From Escarpia spicata (lineage: Eukaryota > Annelida > Polychaeta > Sabellida > Siboglinidae): DNA of 64,000 bases. Position 1 is the first letter of the stretch, and every line of letters begins with the position of its first letter. Position numbers and translations under genes: made by a program. The stretch lies in assembly GCA_963995525.1 (NCBI GenBank), contig OZ023206.1, positions 64,523,361 to 64,587,360 on the forward strand, read 5' to 3'. The notes under the pieces are model-generated. The model was not told the origin of the DNA. It saw only the letters and a program-made list of their open reading frames with translations, and did no database searches. Shown here in pieces: positions 11,850-22,843 of this stretch.

Positions 11850-14674
11850 CTAAGTGTATCCCGCCCGTCTGAGGTATGAGTCGATTTAATTTTTAAACAT
11901 ATTCACGCTACTAGCACCCACACTATCAGCAGGTAATCTGTTCCATTCATTTACAGTCCTTTGTAAAAATGAAAACTTTCTTATATCCAATCTACTCTGC
12001 TCCTTTGCTAATGCAAGTTCATGTCCTCTAGTCCTTTCTTTCTTAACTGAGAAAAAATATTTCTATCAATATTTTCATAACCCTTCCATATTTTAAACAC
12101 TTTTATCTGATCTCCTCTCAATCTCCAGGTCTCTAGTGTTGTTAAACCGCAATTTTAGGCGTATTTCGTAACTAAGATCCCTCAGTTTTTGTATCATTTT
12201 AGTTGCTCTCCTCTGCACTCTTTCTAGCATATATATGTCCTTCCTGCGATATGGCCTCCACGCTTGAATACAATATTCTGAATGAGGCCTAACTATTGTT
12301 TTCTACAGCGGTATTATTAGCTCTTTTTCCTTGAACATTATGTTTCGCCTAATTAATCCAAGGATTTGATTTCCCTTTGAAGCTGCAATTCCGCACTGCT
12401 CTGAAACCTTCATATCAGCACTAATGGTTAACCCTAAGTCCTTTTCTTTTACATTAGTACAGTACCCCTCATTGTATATTATACCTCTTCGTTCCCATGT
12501 CCTGTGTGGAGGCATTTACATTTCCCAAAATTGAACAGCATTTGCCACTTTTCAGACCATTTGATCAACTTGTCAAGATCATATGTAAATGCTGTCTATC
12601 TCCATCACTTTTAATCCTTCTAAGCACTTTTGTATCATCCGCAAATTTCAACACCTTGCTTGTTATTTCATCATCCAAATCGTTGATATATATTAGAAAT
12701 AATATAGGACCTAATACTGATCCCTGTGGTACCCCACTCAATACCGATTTCCAGTTTGAAGCCTCCCCATCAACTACTACACGTTGTCTTCTGTCAATCA
12801 GCCATTTTTCTACCCAGTTTATTATACCATTTCCTATGCCATGGGCCTTTAGTTTAAGCAGTAATCTTTGATGTGGTACTTTGTCGAAAGCTTTTTGAAA
12901 ATCTAAGTAGACGATATCGACTGGTGATCCCTCATCTACCCACTTAGTGATGTCTTCCAAAAAACATAACATATTTGTTAAGCATGACCTCGCTTTAAAA
13001 AAAACCATGTTGAGATGGGTTTATCAAGTTTTGTTTAACAAGAAAATCCACCATGTGATCTTTAATTAGTCTTTCTAATAATTTACAAATCACTGATGTT
13101 AAACTCACTGGTCTATAGTTCTCTGACTTGTATCCTCTTCTAATGACAAGTTGAAAACTGTTGCAAGCGGTATGCTAATTTGTTCTACAATTTCCAATAG
13201 TAGTTTGGGTGAAATACCATCCACTCCAGGTGATTTATTATCCTTCATAGCCCTTATTTTCTTAGCTACCATTTCCGGGGTTACAATTAATTGTCCTAAA
13301 TAGTCTGAATCTGCCCCCTTGAACTTAGCCTCTGGTACTGGCAGTGAACTAACATCTTCCCTGGTAAACACTGAACTAAAGTACTCATTCAGGTCTTCTG
13401 CCATTAAGAATCCCTCTGATATTATATTTCCAGCACTATCTTCTAGACGACCGACCTTATCTTGAACTTTCTGTTTGCTTCGAAGATACGCATAAAAACT
13501 CTTGCTGTCATGTTTTATATTACTAGCTAATTGTTGTTCATAGCTTCTCTTTGAATTTCTAATTTCAGCTGTAGCTTGGTTAAGTGCTCCTTTATAACTG
13601 TTGTATTCTTCATCATTTCCAGTACATCTATATGACTTCCACATCATTTGTTTATACTTAATTTTTCTAATGGCTTTTTTCGATAAGTGTTTCTTTTTGG
13701 ACCGTTTTCCTTGTTTTTTTTTAGGGTACAAATGTATCGACTATGCACTTAATTTCACTCTTTAATATATTCCAGCATTCTGTTGCCGTCTTATTTTTCA
13801 GTGTGTTATTCCAGGCTATCTTTGTTAATATTTCCTGATGTCCTTATACCTTCCTTTGTGGAAATTTCTCCTATACTGCTTTTTACTATTCCTTTCTGAT
13901 TTTACTTTGATGGTAAAATGTATCTGGTTGTGATCGCTACTCCCCAGTGTCTCACATATCTTGACATTGTCAACTAATTCATGCTGTGAGGACAAAACTA
14001 TGTCTAACACATTCTCACCCCTGGTTGGTTCTAGCACATGTTGAGAAAGGAATGTATCTTGAACTAAAACTAAAAACTTGTGGTCCTCACTCCCCATACT
14101 CTGTAGAGATTTCCATTGTATATGCCCGTGGTTTAAAATCCCCCATAATAATATAGTCCCGTTTGCTTACTTCCCTTATAGCGTTTTGTATTTTTTCATT
14201 CTCTTCTATGCTTATGTTTGGACTTCGATAAACTAACCCAACTGTTAACGTTGAGTTTCCTGTAACTATGTTACACCAAACAGCTTCTTCGCAATCTGCT
14301 TCTCTTTCTAATTTTATTTCATAAGCCTGAATAGATTCTTTAATATATAAAATAACTCCACCTCCCTTTCTTCCTATTCTATCTTTTCTAAACATTACAT
14401 ATCCTGTCAGTCCCAATTCATCATCTGATATATCGGTGGTGGTCCAGGATTCGGTTATACCTATTATATGAGGGTTAATATCTTCTACCATAATGTTTAG
14501 TTCATTTCTTTTGTTTACTATACTCCTTGCATTTAAACAAACACATTTATATCCAGCTTCAGAAGAGTTTTCCAGACAGTTATTTGCTGATTTATTTGTG
14601 CTGTCTTTATCTATACCTCCATTTTCAGGATTTTCTGTGAATCCCCCCTGCGAATCTAGTTTAAATAGATGCAA
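11850..14674 (-). pseudogene. CR1 ORF2: APE endonuclease and reverse transcriptase (frameshifted)
   Basis: Endonuclease blocks are 'CLNARSIVNKRNEL', 'IIGITESW', 'GGGVILYIKE', 'VGLVYRSP' and 'YIIMGDFK', the last with a K where an N is usual. Another frame continues with 'GENVLDIVL' and 'LGSSDHNQI'. RT blocks follow: 'IRAMKDNKSPGVDGISPKLL', 'VYLDFQKAFDKVPH', 'GVPQGSVLGPILFLIYINDL' and 'FADDTK'. The C-terminal part runs through 'KDLGLTISADMKVS' to a decayed 'GRPYRRKDI'-like stretch near 12250. Breaks occur near 14090, 13830-13730, 13110, 13010, 12560 and 12300. The order and spacing are otherwise normal for a full ORF2. Confidence 0.85.
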
Positions 14675-15859
14675 CCTGTCCCACTGTCAACAGATCGCAG
14701 CAGGTTATCTGAGAAAACTGCTGCCTCCTTTCCACTAAGATGAAGGCCATCTCTCATGTACATATCTTCCCTCTCAACAAAGTATCCCCATAAATCTGTG
14801 AATCCCACCCCCTCTTCTTCACACATCTGCTCAACTAGTGCGTTGATCGCCATCCTCTTTCAGTTTCTATACGTTGCCCCCCTTCCTCCCATTACTGGCA
14901 AAATTCCTGACAAAATAACCTGTTCAACTCTCGTCTTCTTTAGCTTCCTCACTAACTGTCTATACTTCTGTACTATCGCAGTTGTTCCCTCCCTGTCTGT
15001 ATTATTTGTTCCTACATGTACCAGTATAGACCCCCCTTGCCATGTCCCAATACCTTCTCTACCCTGACAGTTACATGTTCAATCCTAGCCCCCGGTAAAC
15101 AAACAACGATGTCCTTCCCCTCGCTCAGTGTCTTGTCCGTCTTTCTCATAATGGAGTCGCCCATAAACACCCTCTCTTTCCTCATTGTCCCCTCAATCAC
15201 TGCCTTAGAATAGCTCCTTCTTCGGTTTGCATCTGATTGGTTGTTGTCTTTCCCCCCTGTCGTCTTCTCTCCTGTCACATTCTCTTCCGATCCATTCTTC
15301 CTGTCGCTTTTTCTCTAGTCACCTTTTCTCCTGTCAGCGTCACTTTTATCGACTTCTCTTTTATCACATTTGCTCTCACTTCCTTTCGTCCCTTCTTCTT
15401 TCGTCCCATTTAATTTTCCTCTCTCCTCTCCTCTCCCGTCCCGTCTTCCCTCCCTCCTTCTCTACGGTTACTTTCTTCCCTGTCACCTTCACGCTTGTCT
15501 TCAATTTCTTCCCCTCCAATCACCTTCCCTCCTCTCAATCTCCTTTCCTCAGTTTTCTTGCCACTGCTATTCTCCTTCAGTCTTGCAGTATTCTCGCCTC
15601 TCTCCCTGTCGTCTCTCTCCGTTCGACCTGCCTCCTTGCTAATTCCCATCTCCATTCCCTTCACAATATATGTCAACCTAACTATCTCTTTCTGCAGACA
15701 CTCCACCTTCCAACACCCAATGCACTGAAAGGTGAATCCTTCCTCCATGGTTTCTGCCCATGACTTCCCACACCCGGAAAATGCAAAGTCTACCCAGCTG
15801 TGGCAGTGATCGCACACCAAGTGTCGCTTTGCCTTGACTTGCCGCTTGCAAGGCGCCAT
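14656..15859 (-). pseudogene. CR1 ORF1: PHD-like zinc finger plus SGNH/GDSL esterase (frameshifted)
   Basis: ORF1 starts at the ATG at 15859. The N-terminal part, 15859 to about 15720, has a Cys/His pattern ('VCDHCHSWVDF...CGKSW...FQCIGC') resembling a PHD or related zinc finger. A highly charged Glu/Arg/Lys segment, likely coiled or disordered, follows to about 15410 and appears as a pyrimidine-rich tract on the plus strand. After a frame change the esterase begins: 'RVFMGDSIMRK' (block I, GDS nucleophile), then in another frame 'VHVGTNNTD' (block III), then 'MRDGLHLSGKEAAVF' (block V, Asp and His of the triad). Esterases of this kind are known in ORF1 of CR1-group LINEs. All three catalytic blocks survive, but at least two frameshifts and a stop near 14855 separate them. 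Confidence 0.8.
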
Positions 15860-16364
15860 ATCCCGATCAGAATTTATTTAATAACTTAACTAACTTAGTC
15901 TTTATAAAGACTGTTTCCTGTGTACTACAGCACACTTTAGGTTACACATTTCAATTACACAGCCGAATATTTATCCTAACACGAACGCTAACATTACCAT
16001 TATAATCACTCATTATACTAAGGTGTTCTAAAATACTTTAACTTAACTAACTAACTTTAAGCACAACTGCTACTCAATATATGTTTATTGCAACTTTATG
16101 AATTATATTAAGGCAAGAATAATACTTATCAGTCTTGTTTATCAACTTTTCTGCACCACCAATTTCTACGATCTATCTCCGCCAAATATAGCCTCGAAAC
16201 GAATATGGTTGTATTGTGCGCGGCACTTACTTGGGCAGGCACAATGGTGTAGCCCGCAGCGGAGGCCGAAGGCCGACGGGAGCGTCTCCTCGATGAGGGG
16301 CTGTGCTTCACGGCGGCGGCGGCAATACGGAATACTGAAATACGATAACCAACCATAAAGGTTG

Positions 16365-16450
16365 GGCTATTGATGAGCGAAAGGTTTTCTTGCCTGTTTG
16401 ACATCTAGAGTTAACTCTCTGGGTGGCAATCTTGCTAAATCTTGTTAAAA
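16365..16450 (+). mobile_element. Solo CR1 3' end, plus strand, head-to-head with the CR1 above
   Basis: The plus-strand sequence 'ctagagttaactctctgggt' followed by 'ggcaatcttgctaaatcttg' matches the reverse complement of 11755-11790, the 3' end of the minus-strand CR1, with a few mismatches. Homology fades upstream near 16365. It is a very short 5'-truncated copy of the same or a related family in the opposite direction. The two together imitate a 4.7-kb element with terminal inverted repeats. Confidence 0.7.
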
Positions 16451-16690
16451 ATCATTTGCATTGGCAAGATGTTATAAACAAATCACGTTTATGCACTTAC
16501 ATGTCCCCTATTGCACTGGTCTACGTGCATGAAAGGGGGCGTAATCATAGCTACATAAAATGCTATGATTTGTGTAATAAAACGCTGACAGACACTCTTA
16601 AAAACACTGTATTTTCTATTAATTGTTGCACACACATAAGAGTATACTAACGAATGATCAATACCGCCAAAAGGCACAAGAAAACATAGG
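16451..16690. other. No feature seen
   Basis: I see no coding sequence or recognised repeat here. It does not continue the sequence expected after position 11755 in copies A and C, so the CR1 block is not a simple insertion into copy B with both flanks kept. Confidence 0.5.
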
Positions 16691-16790
16691 GAGAGGGGAG
16701 AGGGAGAGGGAGAGGGAGAGGGAGAGGGAGAGGGAGAGGGAGAGGGAGAGGGAGAGGGAGAGGGAGAGGGACATATATATATATATATAT
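16690..16790. repeat. (GAGAGG)n hexanucleotide array plus (AT)n
   Basis: About 80 bases of GAGAGG-type purine units are followed by about 20 bases of AT. All plus-strand frames read simple Glu/Arg runs, which are not coding. Confidence 0.95.
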
Positions 16791-17316
16791 AGACTCCCCC
16801 TTCTTTATAACAAGACGGATTCGCCAGTTCAACTGACGCCTCGTTCGCGAGCCACACATAAGCTTCTGAGCCACGATTCCACGTCACAGACTGAACTTCA
16901 AAATCTAGTATGAATGAGTTTTTTTTTCGATTACAACATTGACAACGCAAGATCTGACAAGATGGCTGCCCGGGGATAGACGTGTATTCTGGTGTGTCCC
17001 GAGCTTTGATAGTTTTTGTGGTGGGGAGGCGTTGGAGTGTGGAGGTTTTCAAGGTGGGTGACTAGCCGAAGGAGATAGAGCACGCTGAACTTTTCGGACT
17101 TTGTGAAAGTGCTAGTTTGAGTTTGCTTGACTGCTGTTAGTTCCATAAGTTAAGCCTGAAATCGACGCACATTACGCCTCAGTGTCAGTGCGTGCTTGTG
17201 TAGCAGGGTGCATTACGTAACAACGTCTGGCACTGGCAAACAACGCCGGACAGTGGAACTGTTGACACCCACTTTATTGTGTTCCGTATGACTGCGTCTG
17301 CAAGTTGGCTTACAAT

Positions 17317-18048
17317 ATGCCGAAGTCGCGTAAATCAAGCAATGTCGAGGACAACCAAGAAGACCAGTTAGTTCTAAGACTAATTGCAGCCCTCAACGAT
17401 TCAGCGGTGCTGAACAAAATGAAACAGGTTCTCTTTCCGGATGAACTCGCCAAAGAGATTCGTGAATTGAGACAAACTTTCAAAAACTTTCAACAGCAAC
17501 TGGATGAAAAAAACAATAAAATTACACTGCTTGAAGATAAGGTCATTCATCTCCAGAACCAAATTGATGACAATGAACAATATGGCCGTAGGGCAAACCT
17601 ACGTTTCAGTGGCATTGATGAGACAGGTCATGGGGAGGACCTTGAGTCAAAGCTCATCGAAATTTGCAACGAGCACATGAAAATCAGTCCTGCTGTATTG
17701 CCCAGCGACTTTGAACGGGTACACAGAATCGGCGGCAAAATGGACACCTCCACCAGGCCGCGACCCGTAATCGTCCGCTTCAAATCGGAGAAGACACGCG
17801 ACAGAGTGTTTCAGTCAAGAGCTTCACTTAAACAAAAGAACGAACGAGTAGCCGAGCGAAGTTTGAAGATCTTCATAAATGAAGATTTGACAACAATGCG
17901 CGCAAAGTTGGCTTACGAAACAAGAGTGTTGAAAAAGGCAAACAAAATCAGAGACTGCTGGACGTACAATGGGAACATTGTAATCAAGGATGTCAACAAC
18001 GTGATTCACAGGATAAACACCTCGAATGAGCTGGACAAGTACCACTGA
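17317..18048 (+). CDS. LINE ORF1 protein, coiled-coil plus RRM-like (L1-ORF1p type)
   Basis: An intact ORF of 243 codons. The ATG at 17317 is used because the frame upstream has only non-ATG codons. Residues about 45-90 form a heptad-rich coiled coil ('LRQTFKNFQQQLDEKNNKI', 'LEDKVIHLQNQID'). They are followed by 'NEQYGRRANLRFSGI' and 'VIVRFKSEKTRDRVF', which match the start of the RRM-like domain and its RNA-binding strand in L1-type ORF1 proteins. A basic C-terminal domain follows ('KLAYETRVLKKANKIRDCW'). Such proteins trimerise through the coil, bind the LINE RNA and act as chaperones in the retrotransposition particle. No Cys/His knuckle is visible. This is a transposon protein, not a host gene, and may still encode a full-length product. 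Confidence 0.85.
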   Translation: MPKSRKSSNVEDNQEDQLVLRLIAALNDSAVLNKMKQVLFPDELAKEIRELRQTFKNFQQQLDEKNNKITLLEDKVIHLQNQIDDNEQYGRRANLRFSGIDETGHGEDLESKLIEICNEHMKISPAVLPSDFERVHRIGGKMDTSTRPRPVIVRFKSEKTRDRVFQSRASLKQKNERVAERSLKIFINEDLTTMRAKLAYETRVLKKANKIRDCWTYNGNIVIKDVNNVIHRINTSNELDKYH

Positions 18049-18139
18049 CATGCAAGACATAGCACCAAATGTCGGTGATAATGATGTGAATAATTAGTTG
18101 TTGCTCACGTGACATTTCTGACTGACACGAAATCTAGTT

Positions 18140-18735
18140 CTGCGATTGGCAATATCTGCTATATGAACTGTATTTTTTTTTTTTTTTTCCCTTCAATATC
18201 TTGTTTTGCTATTTGCAGTGCTCCCTAAATCAACTGTTTTGAATATATCTTAGTGCAGTTTATTACTCACTTGTGTTGTGACTTGTGATCCGTTTTCTGT
18301 TTAATGCTTCCTTATTTTCCACACGACTTTCTATTTGTTATAATATGGTAACCTATACATTTATATATATTGGAAATGTGTTTGTTAAAATGCATTAGAT
18401 TGCATTAGCATTTGCAATGTCTGCTATAGGAACTATATGTATGTAAACAAGTTGGTTAAAGGGTACCTGCTTTTGTATTAACGTACGTTTACTTTCAATA
18501 TCTTGTTTTGCTATTTGCAGTATTCTTTATATAATTTTTTATTTTTATATCTCTTAGTGCAATTGTCACTCACTTGTGTCGTGACTTGTTTCGTTTTCTG
18601 TTTAATGTCTATTTATGTTCCACACATGACTTTTTATTTGTTATAATATAATAACCTTTTTGCATTTTTTGCATTGATATATGTTGGAAATGTGTTGGTT
18701 AGAATCCATTAGAATGCATTAGCTCCTACCACTAG
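18140..18735 (+). repeat. Tandem duplication, about 290 bp, in the ORF1-ORF2 spacer
   Basis: Two successive blocks (about 18140-18415 and 18418-18735) share an ordered set of motifs: 'caatatcttgttttgctatt', 'cactcacttgtgt', 'cgttttctgtttaatg', 'tatttgttataata', 'ttggaaatgtgtt' and a final 'gcattag'. They are direct repeats with moderate divergence. The spacer is long for a LINE. It is T-rich and has no ORF. Confidence 0.75.
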
Positions 18736-19026
18736 AAATACAGTTTTATTGTTATTGTTTTTTTTTCTCGGACCATCTTGTCAAATGGTCCTGACTTTTT
18801 TTTATTACATCGCCTTTTTTTCATTGTATTTTGTAATCTGTTTTTTATCTATTTCTGACACTTTATGTAGCTACTTATCATGCACCTCTTTAGCTTTACA
18901 TGAACAAAATACAAATATTATTAAACAAAATCTAGTAACTCAAACACTAAAGGCACACACTCTTACTGAAACATTATTGCACACTGAAAATATGTTGATC
19001 TTATTACAATTTAAAAATATACTGAA

Positions 19027-22000
19027 ATGATCACTGACGAAACTGTTCTCCAATTTACAGGTGGTATTACAAATAATTGTCTAAATAATATTCTAAACAT
19101 CAGTAATACTGTTGATGAAAATAATGAATTGCCAACAATACGCCGATCGTCATATTATGATTTTGAAAAATTTCATTTGTTAGTTCAAAACAATAATAAA
19201 CATTTCAGTATCCTAAGCTCAAATATACAGTCCATTAATGCAAAGTTTAGTGAGCTCGAGGCATTTGTAAATGACCTGTCTTCCTTTAATTTTAAATTTA
19301 GCATAATATGTCTCCAAGAGAGCTGGATATCTGATAATGATGACTTATCACTAATTCAATTAAATGGATATGACTGTATATCCCAAGGAAAAAGTTGCAG
19401 CACCAAAGGGGGATTATTAATGTATGTAGATAAACACTTTAATTATGAAGTAAAGATGAAATTAAATATGTATGAGCAATGGGAGGGACAAATAATACAA
19501 ATAAATGGAGGAGGCTTATCGCAGACAGTCACTATAGGAAATATATACCGACCTCCAAGGCCTTTAACTGAAAACTATAACGAATTTATAAATGAATTTA
19601 CAATGGTCATATCATCTATGCAACATCATCAAAACAACAACCTTATTCTTGCAGGGGACTACAATATAAATATGTTAAAAATAAACGAACAACAACACTG
19701 TAGCACTTTCTTTTACATGTTAACCTCATTTAGTCTCTTCCCCCAAATTACTCTTCCTACGAGGTTCACAACATATACTGGTACACTTATTGATACATTT
19801 TTTTGTAATTTAACAAAGCATATTTTGCAAAGTACAGCAGGAATATTAATAAAAAAATTGTCTGATCATCAACCATACTTTATGCTTATGAACACTGCTC
19901 TAAAAGAGGAACATACTACAAAATTTATACGAGTTAATGTACAAAATACAGAGGCTATGTTAAAAGTCAGAAATGATATAATCTCTTCTGAAATACATAA
20001 AAAATTAGATACAAGTTCAAATGCTGATCCAAACCATAATTATAACATTATTATTAATGAAATAAATCAAGCTAAAAATAAATATATGACTAGCAAATTA
20101 GTGAAATTTAATAAATATAAACATAAAAAATCTACATGGATAACTCAAGGCTTGCTAACCTCAATACGATACAGAGACAAACTTTACAAACAATTAAAAA
20201 TCACAAACCCTGAATCTTCTGAATATGGCGTATTATTGATTAATCTGAAAACATACAATAGTATTTTGAAAAGAAGTTTTCGCAAAGCAAAGCAATCATA
20301 TTTTGATAAATGTTTTAATCAATTTAAATTTGATATAAAAAACACTTGGAAAACCATAAATGAAATCCTGTCTAAACATAAAATTAATAAATCATTTCCA
20401 AAATATTTTAAAGAATCCGATTCTATTGTGGCAGACAAACTAGAAATTGCAAATAAATTCAATACATTATTTACCAATATAGGTAGTAACCTGGCTAATG
20501 ATATTAAATACAAAGGCATTCATGATCATTCATATTATCTAAATAATATAGTAAACTGTAATTTTACATTTAAATACGAATAAAAAAGAAAACAATAATT
20601 AATCTACCCAACAAAAGTAGCTGTGGATGTGATGGTCTCTCAGCCAAACTGCTAAAAATGCTTGAACCTGCACTAACCAAATCTTTAACTTTATTAATAA
20701 ATCAAGTATTAACCACGGGAATATTCCCTGATAAATTAAAAATTGCTAAGGTAATTCCAATTTATAAAAAAGATGAGCCAGCAGTGTTCAAAAATTATAG
20801 ACCCATATCTCTTCTACCAGCTATTTCAAAAGTACTTGAAAAAATTATTTTTGACCAATTATTATCTTATTTAAAAGACTCTAAGCTTTTGTTTGACCAT
20901 CAGTATGGATTCCGACCTAAACATTCAACTGAATACGCAGCACTAGAATTAATAGATAGAATAATAACCAAACTGGATAAGGATGAAATACCCATTAATA
21001 TTTACCTAGATCTTTCCAAAGCCTTTGATACCATTGACCATTTAATTTTAATTGACAAATTGAAATATTATGGTATACATGGAACAAATCTGAACTTATT
21101 CAGCAGTTACCTAACAAATCGTAAACAATATACGGAAATTGACAATACAAAATCAAAAATGTTATCAATAACAACAGGTGTACCACAAGGTTCAATCTTA
21201 GGACCCCTGTTATTCATCATATATATCAATGATTTTGCAAAAGCCAGTAAAATGTTTAATTTCATAATTTATGCTGATGATACAACTCTATCAAGTACAC
21301 TAAACACTTTCAGCGATAACATACATGACGAAAATTTAGAATCTTTAATAAATGAAGAACTTTTAAAAATAAATGAATGGCTCAAAATAAATAAATTATC
21401 GCTAAACATAGCAAAATCGAAATACATGACATTTCAAAAGGCAAAGAAAAATATACAGACACTTACTCTGAAGATAGACAATGTAAATATTGAACAAGTC
21501 AAAGAATTTAATTTTTTGGGTTTAATTATAGATACAAATTTAAACTGGAAAAAGCACACTGAAAAAATTGCAAATGCTTGTTCTAAAAAAATTGGCGTAT
21601 TAAATAAATTGAAACATGTGTTACCTCTTCATATTAAAATAATATTATATAATTCTTTAATAGTGCCACACATTAATTATTGCATCATGGCGTGGGGCTT
21701 TCAATCAAATAGAATAATAAAACTTCAAAAAAAAGCCATGAGAATTATTACCTTAAGTAATTATACTTCCCACACAGAACCACTTCACAAAAAACTCAAC
21801 TTGTTAAAAGTAGATGACATCCTTAAATTACAACAATTAAAATTTTACTATAAATATTTACACAATGACTTACCAGTTTAGTTACAAAACTGGAGGATAA
21901 TGTTTAACTATGAGGTACATAATCATGATACAAGAGTCAGGAATAAAATATACACTTATAAAATTAAACATGAATTTGCTAAAAAATGTCTTAGGCATAA

Positions 22001-22157
22001 TTTGCCACTTTTACTAAATAACATTCCTGATATTGTCAAAGAAAAGCTTAGCACACACAGTTCACAAGGATTTGCCAAGTATGTTAAACTTTATTTTTTA
22101 CAAAACTATCAAGTAACATGCACCAGGCAAAACTGCTACATATGTATGCAAAATTAA
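19027..22157 (+). pseudogene. LINE ORF2: APE endonuclease plus reverse transcriptase (one frameshift, one stop)
   Basis: Frame 1 from the ATG at 19027 runs to 20583. It holds the endonuclease: 'SSNIQSINAKFSEL', 'IICLQESWI', 'IGNIYRPPRP', 'ILAGDYNINML' (GDxN) and 'LSDHQPYF' (SDH). A one-base loss in the A-rich stretch at about 20574-20592 moves the frame. The second part runs from about 20583 to the TAG at 21879-21881 with the RT: 'SSCGCDGLSAKLLKM', 'FKNYRPISLLPAISKVLEKI', 'YGFRPKHSTEYAA', 'YLDLSKAFDTIDH', 'GVPQGSILGPLLFIIYINDF' and 'IIYADDTTL'. The same frame continues past the TAG to 22157 with a normal C-terminal region ending in a Cys-rich 'CTRQNCYICMQN'. All catalytic residues are in place. 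The two lesions are the only defects seen. Confidence 0.9.
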
Positions 22158-22521
22158 GAACTGACAACCACCTGTCAACTTGATACAATACAAAACAGTG
22201 CCTAAACGACAAACACAACAATCATGTAAGCTTGCTCACACTACACACATGCATACATATTATGTTTTTTTGTTATTTGTTTTTTTTCTTCTTCTTTTTC
22301 TGGAAGAATTTTATTAGGTGATCTATTGATTCAGTTAAAGTTTTATTGGAAAAGGTGGCTCCTCGATAGCGACTACCATAGTCTTAGAGGAGTCTCCTGA
22401 CCCTACTTTTCGTTATTTATTATACATTATACCATGTTTACCAAAAGGTTATATATTTGTAAAATTTAATTTTTTTTACATGGATGTATTGTATGTATTA
22501 TTTGAAATGGGTCAAATAAAA

Positions 22522-22549
22522 GAAAATTCTTCTTCTTCTTCTTCTTCTT
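22522..22549 (+). repeat. (TTC)n 3' tail of the LINE
   Basis: TTC units directly follow 'aataaaagaaaa' at the end of the element. This marks the 3' end of the LINE insertion. I could not find a convincing target-site duplication because the 5' end is not defined. Confidence 0.8.
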
Positions 22550-22843
22550 CATCAAGACAAGCGCCACCCAGCTGAACGAGACTGGATGCAAAACATTCGT
22601 TCGTTGCACTCTGGAGTATGCCTACAACCCCCCCCCACAACATTAACACGATGACGCTATCCGACCGTTGCTTCACATCAGTCATATACCTTGAGGAGAA
22701 GAACTAATGTTTTTAGACATGTGAAATAAGTTGTGGCGTGTTAAGAGTACTGTATGACGTGAGTTTCTAAGTTTCAGTTTTCACGTAATCAAATATTATT
22801 TGACTGTTTTGTTTATTTATATCTTAATATTTATTGTAGTGTA

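Larger units (their letters stand above)
11755..16365 (-). mobile_element. CR1-type non-LTR retrotransposon, long but frameshifted
   Basis: The element lies on the minus strand. Its 5' UTR is about 15860-16365 (including a GC-rich stretch at 16240-16325), ORF1 is 15859-14656, ORF2 is 14674 to about 11850, and a short 3' end follows. The last 50 bases contain a palindrome (11779-11806) that would fold into a hairpin, as in CR1 3' ends. PHD-like finger plus SGNH esterase in ORF1 and APE endonuclease plus RT in ORF2 is the CR1/L2-type arrangement. Several frameshifts and stops make it inactive. The 5' end faces a short plus-strand copy of its own 3' end at 16365-16450. Confidence 0.85.
16930..22552 (+). 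mobile_element. L2/jockey-group non-LTR retrotransposon, nearly intact
   Basis: The order is 5' UTR (start not determined, placed between about 16930 and 17200), ORF1 17317-18048, a spacer of nearly 1 kb, ORF2 19027-22157, and a 3' UTR ending in a (TTC)n run at 22522-22549. The microsatellite 3' end and the YADDT, QGSILGP and SDH signatures fit the jockey superfamily (L2, CR1, Crack or Daphne type). ORF2 is open except for one frameshift and one in-frame stop, so the copy is young. The 3' UTR has a possible hairpin near 22355-22400 ('ggctcctcgatag...ttagaggagtc'). Confidence 0.85.

Noticed and set aside
15227..15763. Plus-strand reading frame rich in Ser, Leu and Pro
   Set aside because: It is the reverse side of the charged linker of the CR1 ORF1.
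11755..16450. A DNA transposon with about 70-bp terminal inverted repeats
   Set aside because: The inverted ends are both CR1 3' ends, and the interior is one LINE. No target duplication matches at the outer edges.
16690..16790. Telomere-like repeat
   Set aside because: The unit is GAGAGG, not a telomeric TTAGGG-type repeat, and it is internal.
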